From: Lomentospora prolificans
Lineage: Eukaryota; Ascomycota; Sordariomycetes; Microascales; Microascaceae
Direction: 5' to 3'
Assembly (NCBI GenBank): GCA_029532625.1
Contig: JARFXM010000003.1
Span: 1,798,001 to 1,862,000 of the forward strand
DNA length: 64,000 nt
Below the pieces are notes generated by a model, which ran no database searches, had not been told where the DNA came from, and saw only the letters and a program-made list of their open reading frames with translations. Numbering within the stretch: position 1 is the stretch's first letter; each line of letters begins with the position of its first letter. Positions 11,646 to 23,114 of the stretch are shown here, one piece after another. The position numbers were made by a program, and so were the translations under genes.

Positions 11646-12479
11646 AACTAGCCAAGCCACCCACCTCACATTTCTGGCCCTTTACTGTTCTCTGCCTGGC
11701 TGGTGCTGGCTCCAGTTGCGCGAGCGGTAGGTACTCTTTACCAGCTTCCACACAGAAGAACTACCTCCCTGGAATTTAAGCTTGTCTGCGGAACTCGGCT
11801 TCGAACCGGCTGGTGACATCCCGCTCATCTTCGGCCCCGTGGTGACCGGGCATCGACTTGGTGCGACACGATTGAGTTCATCTGCCCGCGCGCTTATTCA
11901 ACATTGCCTGGTGTTCAATGCATGCACCTCCCAGAGTCTGATTGGATTCGGCGCCTTGGAGCAGAGGTTTTCGAGATGAGCAACGAGACCGCGTGAATAC
12001 GATGTAGCCAGCCTTTCCCTCGACTCCCGTCCGATGTCCATTAGCACTTTCACCTCCCACACTCTCACCCTCAATTGTCACCCAACCCAGAAGAGGTGAC
12101 CACCGTGCATCCCCTGCTTCAACCCCTTGCATCCCACGATCACGACTCCATGTTCCCATGTCGTCCCGTCCGCTCGGTATCCCCGCCAAGAGTCTTGGAA
12201 ATAAAGTATGCTTTTCTTTCTTGGCACTATGCAGCCACACTCTCGAAATTCCCCGAGATCCGCGACGCTGGCCATGTGGTCTCCCTATGCATCTCCGCAA
12301 GTAGGGTATTATATATTAGTCCACGCCGTGTTTAAATATTCGTGGTGACCCCGTCTTGTATCTTGGCAGGGCGCTGAGAGAGAAGAAAACCACCCGCCAC
12401 ACTCCAATCCGGAAGAGGAAAGCACTGACACACCCCATCACGATTCCCATCACAACACCGAGCGGTTAAATCACCCTCC

Positions 12480-12508
<29 letters not shown>
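12480..12508. repeat. A29 homopolymer
   Basis: A run of 29 A is preceded on the same strand by a C-rich stretch (CACCCTCC). It is intergenic. Confidence 0.95.
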
Positions 12509-12511
<3 letters not shown>

Positions 12512-13547
12512 AGGTCCTGTATCTTCCTTTTAATGGAAATATGTATCTGCATCATTTGGAGAAATAATGATTCGCTCTCACCCACCCCATGTGAAGCCTT
12601 GGCTTCCACTGAGGATCACGAACGTCACATTTGACGGGTCTCTTTTATACGCCGCCATCCCGAAAACTTGAGGCTCTCGCCAACCTACTGGCGCGCAAAA
12701 AGAACTCATACGCACCAGTGAATCATCTCCTTTACCTCCTCGGAGTCATCTAGAATCCCGAGTGCCCGACAGAGTCACGCCACAACCCTTCTAAGAACAC
12801 CATCCCCCGCCCTTCGGACTAACTGGTCTCGTAGGGGGGCTGGCTTGCCTTTATATGCCGGAATCCCCCTCCTTCCACGAGAAGCAGCCAAACGTCCTCT
12901 AGACCCGTTCCCACATTCTTAACATGAGCTCGTTTTCCCATATGGGTACGTCAACGTCTGATCAAAGACCGAGTTGCAATAAATTATGGAACTATTCGTA
13001 CATCCAACCGGGAAGCGGAGGGGCGGTCCGTCTTCCCTCTCGCGCCATAGTGGAGATATATAAGTTTCCAGTCCCTCCCCCCAAGAAAAAAACAATTATC
13101 GCCCTCCGTTCTAAAGTCAGGAGATCCAATCCAATCCAGGGCGTTAGGTGATTTTGCGATGGTGGTACAGAGATGTTAAAGCGGAGATGGGGGTATAAAG
13201 GGATGGGGATATGCTTGAGGGATTTTGGCCGGGCCCGGGACGTGCAAGAGGATGGTAATAGCGACGAAGCCCGCCAGTTCGCTAAACTCGAAGGTGAAGA
13301 CCGGTCGTGATACCCTAGTTTTACACGTAGAGTCTATCCAGCTCGATTCCCTCTCGTGGTTGCCTCTCACACGGGAAAGCGTAGAACGAGGAGGTGGAAT
13401 TCGTGTAAGTCCTCTTAGCTCCAGCCCCCCGAGGTAAATGCGACAACGCCCGTATTCCTACAAATCGCTTCCCTCCCTTAGCCTAATAGAAATGCGGAAC
13501 TCGGGGACGGCCCGGCGTCGAGGAGCGGGGGAAGATAAGCCTCCGTC

Positions 13548-16193
13548 TTACCATTGAGGACCTATATTAGGCCCCATTCCCCCAAACCCCATTTCCGCGT
13601 TGGGCTCTTGTATCCCCTGTGCGGAAGTCATGCTCTCAGTAAACATGTCCCAATCTACCGGGCCTATGTCCATGAGGCCCGGCCCAAAGGTCGCGCTATC
13701 GGTACCGACCACAGAATTGTGTGTCGGTCCAAACTCCCATTTCATACTCGCACTTGGGACCTCTCGGCTGCTCGGCTTGTGGCTGCTCCCCATCATACCC
13801 GCAACCGAGGATACAGTGCTCAACGGCGTCGCTGATTCTGACATCCGCCCGTCAGGAAGGCCCTTTACCAATTCTTGTACGAACTGCGGCATGACTGGAG
13901 TCTGTCCTTGTTGGGCAAGAGCTTGCGAACGGCCTCTCCATGCCTTCATGACGAATGCACGCAGCGTGAGATTCACTTTCTGGGACATGTCGAATAACTC
14001 GTCATGATACCTGTACATCACCTCGACGGCCCTCCATGCGCGGTCCACCAATGATCCGGTTTGACGCGTGATTAGCTGCCCCACCAAAGCAGTCAACATC
14101 TCAACTTGGAAATGCAGCCTGCAGTACCAGAAAAAGCCTTTGGTGGACATCATCTCGTACATTTCAGTGTTATCCTCAAGGTTAAGGACTCCAAGACGGA
14201 ACAGGTTATCATCCATGTTGAAAACCTCAGTCCCGTACTCAGGGACCTCGGTGAGAGGCGTGAGGACCGCCTGGACCTTATTCGAGACCATGCGGGGGAA
14301 TTTTGACGCGACAAGATGCGCCGCCCCAGCGCCCGGATCGATGTACTTTTCTTGTATCCTTCCTAGATCCGAGCTCAGCTGCCCCATCAGGGCTTTATAT
14401 TTTTGCTGTTGGCTGATGTCCACAAAACCGGCGGAGCCATCGTTGGGTCTGTCCTTCGATCCGATTGATTCCACATCAAACCCAAGGATTGCCGCCTCAA
14501 ATCCGGGGTATTGGTGATGGACCTTGATTACGAATCCCCAAAGCGTACACATGAGGAGGCAAAATCCCATCTCTGTCGGCCCTTCCCGTTCCTGGATAGG
14601 CTCGGAAGATCCTGGGAAGAGATCGGCGTCATTAACATTTCGCGGCACCTTGGTGGTCCAGTTGACAGATACAACAGGATAAGACATCCCAGATAAGAGT
14701 GCCCACATTGCGTCAAGGATGACCAATTGCCACCATAACCTTCTCCGCATCTCGGTTTCGAAAGGGGTCAGATTTAGGCTCTCTCCGTCCCTATGAAGTC
14801 CCATCTTTTGCGCGATTCGGATGCAAACCCCACTGAAAATCCATGATGCGTGTCGTGTGTGTCGGCCTAGGAGAGCAAGCTATACGTCAAAAATTACGTT
14901 AGCCATTCGTTTCCACAGAAATCTGCAAGGAATCACAGGCCCCAATGCCATACCTGATAGAACGCCAGGGCTTGAAGAATGAGAAGATCGTAAGTCTTCA
15001 TAAAGTTAACTTTCATTAACGCCGAACGAACTCCTGAGGAGAATTTCTTTAGAGCCGTCTCACGGGGTAACCCTAGCATCTGGCGAGACTCTGAATCGGA
15101 GAGCGCAAATACAGCGATGCTGAATATGGAGAAAAGGAGAGGCTGATAGTGTGGCGGGACGTTCCAGTTTCCGCTCGCGACTTCAACAACGTAGGGTTGC
15201 ACAGACGGCACGTGGATGATTTTACAAAGAGGGTTGACTCTTTCAAGGAAAATTTGCCACAGCCGGAATACGTGAACCGGTTCAGGGTAGGCATCGTCGA
15301 TGCTCATACTCGCGTAATCGCCGAGAAGGAGATCGGTAGCGTCTTCCGGAGTGGGAGCTTCGGAGGTCATTGTGCTTTGATCCTCAGCTTCGTCCACCTC
15401 AATGATTCTTCGCATCTCATTAAGCTGTACAAAAGAAAAAAAAAATGTTAACCTCGTCCACCTACTAGACCGTACGATGGAATAACGGCCCTCGCAGGGA
15501 TCTCGTGCAGGACTACTCAGGGGTCATTTCGGCCCTTGAACATACCTCGTCATGCAGTTTCGACCACAAGAAGCTGTCAACAAAGCGAGTGCTCCCATCT
15601 TCAACCACTACCTTTCCAGCAGGTGTCCAGGCAGGCATAGGCTCGGGATACTTGGACGGATCCCGGGCAATGATTGAAGAACGAGAACCCACAGCGGTCG
15701 GGATAGAATCGTTGATCGCACTCAGCGCCGCTGCGGCCGCGGCGGGTTCGCTAGATGCTGCCGCAGAGGCATAGTTTTTGAGCAGGGCCTCGCATCTTGC
15801 TAGTCTTTCCTGCAGGTCCTGATTTGGCCGGCGTCTCTTCCGAGCAGGGGCGGGAGTACTAGGAGTGCAGGTCACGTTGGCCTGGGGAAAGTCAGAGAAG
15901 TCGTGAAAAGCGAGGGATAGACGGGTTCATGGGAGCTTGGGGATTCGGTGCCAAAATAGAGTTGCGTAAAGTGGCTACGTAGTGGGGTCCATGGACCAGC
16001 TGGGAACTAATCGCAAGGGTTCGAGCAGGCAGAGTACATGATACGGACATACCTTGATGCAGTTGGAGCAGGGTGTGTTCCGATCACATTTTATCTTGCG
16101 GTGTTGGCAAAGGACACAGGCGAGGATCCTCGGCGCCTTGCCCGCGGTGGTAGAAGTGGAAGAGGGAGTCGGGGCACCCGTAGACGAAGACAT
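13548..16193 (-). CDS. Zn2Cys6 binuclear-cluster transcription factor with fungal-specific regulatory domain
   Basis: Four exons (16193-16053, 15881-15546, 15424-14954, 14879-13548) join in phase 0 into 759 aa. The introns (171, 121, 74 nt) start GTATGT, GTATGT and GTATGG and end CAG, CAG and TAG. The DNA-binding cluster is C26-x2-C29-x6-C36-x5-C42-x2-C45-x6-C52, and it is split by intron 1 after residue 47. Next come a basic linker (RKRRRPNQ), a short coiled-coil dimerisation helix (QDLQERLARCEALLKNYA) and an Ala-rich stretch. The middle homology region begins around VFRLWQIFLERVNPLCKI and includes the typical IAQKMGLHRDG and RRRLWWQL motifs. The C-terminus is Gly/Pro/Met-rich. It acts in the nucleus; targets are unknown. 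A likely local target is the DHA2 transporter gene on the same strand (inference from position). The start is the first ATG in frame; the upstream candidate is a GTG. Confidence 0.9.
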
Positions 16194-19104
16194 GATTGGT
16201 GCCTCTAGAGTCGAAGGCAAAGTGCGATGGCCGAGTCGCGTAGGTACCTCGGGAGGGGGCACATTTATGAATCCCGCGGGACGATGCGAGGCCCACCTGA
16301 GGGGCACGGAATTAAGGATATTTGAACACGTTTGGGTCGATAGTTGTTAGAAAATATGGGTTGTGACTGGGCAGAGAAGCTATACGCCGTAGGCTCAAGG
16401 CTAGCCAGGTCCTCGGATGTCACGGGAACGAAGTTCGGCGGCCCCTTTTGCAAAGCTGCGCTATCTATCCGGATTTCGGAAAGCCGATGAAAAAGATTAA
16501 CTGGGAACTATCGTTCTGGACGTTTCGAAAGGCATAGAATGCGCGAATTGAGAGGTTGCGCCGCTTCTTGTGAAGAGTAAAGCTTCACGAGTGCCTACCC
16601 TGGTGGAGGGGCAAAGGAAGATTCTTAAACGTGGCAAGGCCGAGAGTGAATCAGGGGGACCAGACGCGAAGGATGGTTGATATGGAAATAAGATATCTCG
16701 ATATGGCTTCGAAGTTCGGCCTGGGGATGAAGGGAACAAAATGGGGGAGCCACAAAAAGTGAAATCAGGCACGCGCGAGGTGTTGACGTAGACAGGTCAG
16801 TTTCGCAAGTGTGAAATCCTTGCGGCGGGGTGTACTAATAGAATGTGAGTATACCTTCGTAATATGAGTCCAACAAGCACATTAAGTGCGAGCATGAGAC
16901 AGTTCAAATCTCGGTCGCATGCGTGGGGAGAGATAGCGCAACTTCAGTTGGCACCAATTGGCAAGGCCAGCCAATGGGATTCGCGGGATGGCAAGCTGAA
17001 ATCAACAATCTAGTGTCTTCGCTGTTTCTGGCTGCTGTTGCAATCGTAGACTTGTTGTACCTTTTAAGTCGGACTTTTGTCCCTCAAGCTCGGATCCATC
17101 GTATCGTGATCCCGTCCGGATTTTAACCCCGCCAAGGCCATTGCAAATTATTTCCAGGTGCCTGCAGGACCGACATTAAGTCGCTACTTGCCAACAATGT
17201 ACGTACTATTGCCTCGATGATACTGCCCGAAGCCCTGAGCCACATGGAGGTTTCTTTTCGGGCTGCTAGCTTGCCGCGCCCGGGTGAGTCCAGCAACAAA
17301 AGTACTTCGCACAGAAAGTACACCCAAAAAAGTACAGGGTGAATATGAATAATTCTGCTGCCTGGCACCCGTGAATTGCAAACTGCGTCCAGGCACCCGC
17401 TTTTGGTGCTACCGGGGGAACATCCCGGCGGACTTCCACCCTGTGCGGCCTTCCCAAGCAGTACATGCCGAGCATGGAAAGGCTCAGGTTCTGCGGTGTT
17501 GACGTCTAAGCCATCTGCCGGATATAGGACCGTCAAGCTTGCCCCTGGTTCTGGGTTCTCTTTCCAGAGAAGCCTCTTCCGTGGACCGTGGTATTGGGGA
17601 GTCACCCGAATGACCGCTTAACACTCTATTAGTCGATGCCTATTTCTTGTATGCGAAGTATCCGAGTACGAATACCCGACATTGAGTGGATAAACGCCGA
17701 AAGCGACATGTCCGATGCTCCCGGGTGAATCCGTTTATGGTCACGGGGCGTTGACAGGTGTCAGTAGCCGATCATAAATTATTAAGCAGATCAATATGAA
17801 TACCATGACGTTTCGTTATGTTAGAACTTGTTACCGCGAAGAGACAATGGCCTTTCCTCTCATGACTTGGAACATTGAAGCCTCCGTAGATCAAGTTTGT
17901 TAAGCCCTACCTCGAGGACCTAATCTTGAGCCCCAGAGAGGTTACATGAGGAGTCAATTGACCGGAGATGGCGGAATTTCCCGTTGGCCCGTGTTTTGAG
18001 TACTATGGATCTAACATCCAAGACGGGCCTCACTGTAGTTGTAGTTTTGTCAAAGCGGATGGCCGAGGCTCCCATCATGAATCTAGTTAAATTACACCCT
18101 ATGGTGTATACTAGATGTCGCCCGAAGCTCATGCGTTTCCTAGACATTGCCAACTCTCAGGTGGACAAAATGACACGTCAAGTTGACCGAGGTTATTAGT
18201 TGCCTCCTAAACCCTCCGTAGCCTCTATATTTGCACCTCTTAGCCCAGACGTTAAAAGGTACCGAGCCTTGACAAGACTAGGGGAATCGCCCAGGGTAGC
18301 AAGGCTATCACCATCGAGAGTCCTTGGATGGAAATGAAGAAGCAGGCTGTCATCACTGAAAGCACGGAGGCCTCCGAGGTCAAGTCAGGCTGACACACTG
18401 CTGTCAAATCTCTTATCGCGAAGCGAGATATTTTACTGGAGTCTACTGGGTTTTCCTCGCAGAAAACCAGAACCGAGATTGTCTCCGGCGTCAGTGACTT
18501 AAACACGGCGATGGTACCGACCTGGGCAGCACGTATACTCGAGAGGACGAAGGACGACGCCTTTGCGGATGCGGCGACCAAAGTTAGTACCCAGACTACG
18601 ACAGCGAACTCCGAAACTTCATCTTCAAGGGTGGCTTAATTTTTTTGCTGCCACAGCTCGCGTGTCTAAGCCGTCACCACCATGCTTGCTGTCCAGCAGG
18701 CTCCTCATTTTCACTGGCACATAACGTCGGTAACGTTTCTCTTAGAATAGGATCATCAATCACTAATATGTGTCGATGTCCTCCCCCGGGCAGCCAGCAA
18801 GCTCCTTCAATGCTCAAATGCAGGCAGGATGGTGAGCCTAAGCCTTCATGTGAGCCGTAAGCAGAGACGCTTACTTAGCAGGAGGATGGAAAGAACTGGA
18901 ATTGAAATGTAGCTGAGCCCTTCCCAACGTAAAGGAAGATATAGGCCGAGATGATCCGGTAAAAGTGACCAAATCGCGAGTCCCGGAGTGATCTAAGGCT
19001 CGTATGAAAGATTCCTCACCAATATCTGTGATCAAGGTTGCCGACTGCGGTTTGGCGTTTCGGCTAGCTTTAGCGCATACTAGATATATAATTTGTATTT
19101 GTGC
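16194..19104. other. Intergenic, no supportable gene
   Basis: This holds the Zn2Cys6 gene promoter (including CCG-N5-CGG at 16469-16479) and the 3' side of the tRNA dimethylallyltransferase gene. A minus-strand open stretch at 18252-18640 encodes hydrophobic segments but lacks an ATG and similarity, so it is not called. Nothing else was recognised. Confidence 0.55.
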
Positions 19105-20622
19105 TCAAGGCGGGTTTATTGAGCTTATTATTGGACCATTTGTCCGGTTGACATCCGCCTCAGCTATCTTTTGTATGTTATCAGCCGGGATAGGTACCAA
19201 GGCTCGCTTCTTTTGCTTCACGACGGCCCTCTTATGTCGATGGCTCCGCAAATGCTCCTGCCATTTTACCTCGTACAACGCAGTTACGTTACAGAGCTCA
19301 CACGTTTTCCTGCAGGGAACATACTCTGTAGCGTCACTAGCGCCTTCAAGCACTTGCTTCGCCGCGCTCGAAAGATTCGCCGGGATGGGTAAGGGTTCAC
19401 CCTTGAGAAACAACTTAGTGATGTCGGTAGCAGGGCGTGCAACTTCCTCCGACCATGCCGACACATCGGTGCTGTCAAAGACGAAAAGGTGGTTATAAGC
19501 ATCCGCGTGCTCTTGCTTCAGTAACGGGATAAGCTTCCGCCTGATCCACTTAGTTTGATATCCCGCATATCGACGTGTTGCGGTCTTGACATCTGCTATC
19601 CCAGAAGATTTGAGTTTCGCAAGAGCCTTATCCTCCAGGGCATCCGTAGTGCCGCTATTATCCATGGCCTCTAGGTATTTTTGGAATTCCTTGAAGCCAA
19701 TGGATTGCCAAATGCCCCGGGTCAAATCGACGTCATTGCCGGCACTGCGTTGCTCTTTCAAGTATCGATAGAGATCGTGGACTTCCTCCATAAGCCCATT
19801 CTCCACCATTTTGTCTACGCGCGTGTCGAGCCGTGCCTTGAGAATCTCGGAGTCAGAGTGAACCCAGAGCAGGAGGGTTTCCCACGGCCCGTCGCTATCC
19901 TCTTCTGGTAGCGTTGCGGCAATGGCATTCTTGTTGCGCTGCTCGGCATAGATGTCCGAAGCGCGCTGTCCGCTGCGCAAGTATATCTGCAGCGATCGCC
20001 TGATTTTCCGCCTGTCATTGGGATGCCATCTCTCAGCCATGATAGGGTCAACCTCTTTCAGCTTCGCTAGTATGACCTCGGTTGGCTCGTCCAGGATGGG
20101 AAAATCGGCGCTCTTATCCTCTTCTGCCTCGACAAGGATATCTTCAAATAGAAGTGCGTTTGTGTAGTAGTGAGTTCCGCCTACGACAATCGGTAGCTTA
20201 CCCCGACTTCGAATTTCGCGAATCAAAGTTGTGGCTTCGCGCTTAAAGTCTTCTACAACCCAAGTCTCTTCCGAGAGGGCGATGTGATCGAGAAGATGGT
20301 GCGGGATTCCTTGACGGTCCGCGATAGGCAACTTGTTCGTGATAACAGGAAGGCCCCGGTACATTTGCATCGCATCTGCGTTGATAACTTCGCCTCGAAA
20401 ACGTTTAGCTAGTTCAATCGCAAGCTTGGGGTTCGAGAATAGTTAGCTAAATACAGTCTACGAGGCTTTCGAATGGAAAATCCTGGCAATCCTTACGTCT
20501 GATTTCCCCGTGCCCGTCGACCCTAGGATGACCACGAGGGGTTGCGTCGGTGGGGAGTACTTGGGCACCGTCATCGCCATTGCATTCCATATGCGACCGA
20601 GCAAGCCAGATATCAGGTTCAT
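19105..20622 (-). CDS. mod5: tRNA dimethylallyltransferase (tRNA isopentenyltransferase, MOD5/TRIT1 type)
   Basis: The enzyme transfers dimethylallyl from DMAPP to N6 of A37 in tRNAs that read UNN codons. Exon 1 is 20622-20497 and exon 2 is 20424-19105, separated by a 72-nt intron (GTAAGG...AAG, with a GCTAAC branch site); the product is about 481 aa. Diagnostic features are the P-loop GSTGTGKSD, the motifs GEVINADAMQMYRGLPVITNK and GIPHHLLDHI, IVVGGTHYYTNALLFE, and RKIRRSLQIYLRSG. The C-terminal matrin/U1-like zinc finger (CELC, 12 residues, HLRSHRH) is a feature of eukaryotic members. In-frame Met codons at residues 1, 15 and 17 precede the P-loop. The N-terminus has no acidic residues and is hydrophobic with Arg, so alternative starts could yield mitochondrial and cytosolic/nuclear forms as in yeast Mod5. 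The gene is divergent from sec61. The frame is open further upstream, but only from a GTG. Confidence 0.93.
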
Positions 20623-21299
20623 TGGTATCAAAGGAGATCCAGGTGCATCGCATACTATCGGCGACACAGACTAGCTACTGTTGAGCGAAGAGAACCCTAG
20701 CTCTCGGCAGGATAGGCTGGGAGCTCTTTCGGACGACGAAAGCGGCTTCTCGAAGGTCAAAGAAGGTCCAAATTTCGAGCTTCGTGCACAGACCAGGAAT
20801 TACTCTGTGTCTTGTCTTGGGAGAGACAGGTACGTACCAAGGTCCTTGATCAACGCAGCAAAATTGTGCACGCGACGTGGTGCAGCCCGTCCAGTGGGGC
20901 GGAAACCTACGAAATTAAAAGCATTGCGGCCAGGTGTACGAAGGTACGTACTATTATGCCAGCACTCTGGTCTTCTCATGATCATAGCACAAGGTATGCT
21001 TAGTCATTCCTTCCACGCCAAAATTTTGGACACATTGACAGATTGACCCTTCCTCTTGATGCCAGATCTCCAGCCTCCGTGTCAAGAACAGCTATCCCTA
21101 ATCTATTTTTCAACCTCCCCCTTCCCACAACATCCTCCTCCCATTGAATTCTTCCCCCAGGAACCTGCCGAGCTTTCGACCAAAGCTCGACTGTTTGTTC
21201 TTTTGCCTTTTCCTGTTTTTCTATTCCGGATGATTTAGACTTCTTTACCTTTTTCCCTCTCCCCCTTTTAGTTTCGGTTTCTACCCCATATCGCCCATC
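20623..21299. promoter_or_regulatory. Divergent promoter between mod5 and sec61
   Basis: These 677 bp separate the two divergently transcribed start codons. The sec61 side, from about 21,050, is strongly pyrimidine-rich, as is usual for leaders of highly expressed fungal genes. On the mod5 side two out-of-frame ATGs (around 20,653 and 20,648 on the minus strand) precede the presumed start and could act as uORFs if transcription begins upstream of them. No TATA box is obvious. Confidence 0.5.
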
Positions 21300-22979
21300 A
21301 TGAGTTCCTGTAAGTTTCGCATCCACCCGCCCCGAATCGCCATCGATATCGCCATTTCCCTCGCGATAGCCATCGAAGCGCGCATCATGCGCATCAATGT
21401 CACGTCGCTGGAGCTTCCCTGACGCGCGATTTGCTTCAATGGCCGAGAACAGTAGCTAATCGCATGCCTCTTCCGCATTGTAGTACGATTCCTTGACCTG
21501 GTCAAGCCGTTCGTGCCGTTCCTCCCCGAGGTTCAGCAGCCGGAGACCAAGGTACCCTTCAACCAGAAGCTGATGTGGACGGCTCTGACCCTCCTCATCT
21601 TCTTGGTGATGAGCCAGATGCCCCTCTATGGTATCGTCTCGTCGGACAACTCCGATCCCCTCTATTGGCTGCGAATGGTCATGGCCAGTAATCGTGGTAC
21701 ACTGATGGAGCTGGGTATTACGCCCATCATCTCCTCCGGCATGGTCTTCCAGCTCCTTGCCGGTACCCACATGATCGACGTCAACCTTGACCTCAAGTCC
21801 GACCGCGAGCTCTACCAGACCGCTCAGAAGCTCTTCGCTTTCATCCTCTCCGCCGGTACCGCCACTGTCTACGTCTTTAGCGGTCTCTACGGCACTCCTT
21901 CTGACCTCGGCGCCGGTATTGTCTTCCTCCTCATTCTCCAGCTTTTCGTCGCTGGCATGATTGTCATTCTCCTCGACGAGCTCCTCCAGAAGGGCTACGG
22001 TCTTGGCAGCGGTATCTCGCTCTTCATCGCCACCAACATCTGCGAGTCGATTGTCTGGAAGGCCTTCTCTCCCACGACCATCAACACTGGCCGCGGACCC
22101 GAGTTCGAGGGTGCCATCATTGCCCTCTTCCACCTCCTCATGACCTGGCCCAACAAGCAGCGAGCTCTTCAGGAGGCCTTCTACCGACAGAACCTTCCCA
22201 ACATCATGAACCTCCTGGCCACTCTTGTCGTCTTTGCCGCCGTCATCTACCTTCAGGGTTTCCGCGTCGAGATCCCCGTCAAGTCTTCTCGCCAGCGCGG
22301 TGCTCGCGGCTCTTACCCCGTCCGCCTGTTCTACACCTCCAACATGCCCATCATGTTGCAGTCTGCTCTCTCTTCCAACGTCTTCCTCATCAGCCAGATG
22401 CTCTACTCTCGCTTCTCTGAGAACCTCCTCGTCCGTCTCTTCGGTGTCTGGGAAACCAAGGACGGTTCATCTCAGCTCCAGGCTGTCTCTGGTCTCGTCT
22501 ACTACATGTCGCCCCCCCTCAATTTCAAGGATGCTCTTCTCGACCCCATTCACACCGTTGTCTACATCGGCTACATGTTGACTGCTTGCGCCGTCTTCTC
22601 CAAGACCTGGATTGAGGTCTCCGGCTCCAGCCCCCGTGACGTGGCCAAGCAGCTCAAGGATCAGGGTCTCGTCATGGCCGGTCACCGTGACCAGTCCATG
22701 TACAAGGAGCTTAAGCGCATCATCCCCACTGCTGCCGCCTTCGGCGGTGCCTGCATTGGTGCCCTCTCCGTTGCCTCTGACCTCATGGGAGCTCTCGGCT
22801 CTGGCACTGGTACTCTCCTGGCTGTGACGTAAGTGTACTCCTTAATTCCCCATATGCTCTATGTTACAGCCCAAGGTTATGTCGCTAACACTCTATTGCT
22901 CAGTATAATCTACGGTTACTTCGAAATCGCGGCCAAAGAAGGCGACCTCGCTGGCATGAAGGGTATGATCATGGGTTAA
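21300..22979 (+). CDS. sec61: Sec61 alpha subunit of the ER protein-conducting channel
   Basis: This is the pore-forming subunit of the Sec61 translocon, which passes or inserts nascent proteins at the ER membrane. Three exons (21300-21309, 21484-22828, 22904-22979) give 476 aa, the normal length for the family. Exon 1 encodes only three codons plus one base, and the join yields MSSLRFLDLVKPF. Intron 1 is 174 nt (GTAAGT...TAG) and intron 2 is 75 nt (GTAAGT...CAG, with a GCTAAC branch site). Recognisable blocks are LPEVQQPE, the plug-region sequence MPLYGIVSSDNSDP, ASNRGTLMELGI(T/S)P, the cytosolic ribosome-binding loop with KSSRQRGARGSYPVRLFYTS, and SNMPIMLQSALSSN. The C-terminus is conserved (IIYGYFEIAAKEGDL). 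Codons are strongly C-ending, which indicates high expression. A long antisense ORF over exon 2 is a by-product of that bias. Confidence 0.98.
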
Positions 22980-23108
22980 GAGAAATTTGAAGACACGGTG
23001 CTCTTATTTCTTTTTCTCCTCCTCCTCTTCCCTCGATCCACGCGCACGCACGATCAACGTGTTTCCGCTACGAACTCCTTTGTATCTCTTCCGCTCTCGG
23101 AACGATGT

Positions 23109-23114
23109 AATAAA
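23109..23114 (+). terminator. AATAAA polyadenylation signal of sec61
   Basis: A canonical AATAAA lies 130 nt downstream of the sec61 stop codon, at a plausible distance for a fungal 3' UTR. It was identified from sequence only. Confidence 0.4.

Larger units (their letters stand above)
10718..13547. other. Intergenic and promoter region of the DHA2 transporter
   Basis: This 2.8-kb stretch separates the transporter start from the end of the Zn2Cys6 regulator gene. It contains a TATA-like box, an AG dinucleotide run, a 20-bp tandem duplication, a CGG/CCG triplet cluster and a 29-nt A tract. No enzyme gene or other ORF with supportable features was found, so the transporter-regulator pair has no biosynthetic gene between its members. 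Confidence 0.6.

Noticed and set aside
17123..17605. 160-codon minus-strand ORF between the Zn2Cys6 and mod5 genes
   Set aside because: It has no domain features, mixed composition, and no promoter or splice support.
18252..18640. Minus-strand open stretch with hydrophobic segments
   Set aside because: It has no ATG in frame (TTG only), stops at both ends, and no recognised family. It could be a gene relic but cannot be supported.
21456..22133. 225-codon minus-strand ORF opposite sec61
   Set aside because: It lies entirely antisense to the sec61 coding exon and its Glu/Asp/Gly-rich composition is the mirror of C-ending codon bias. It has no family features.
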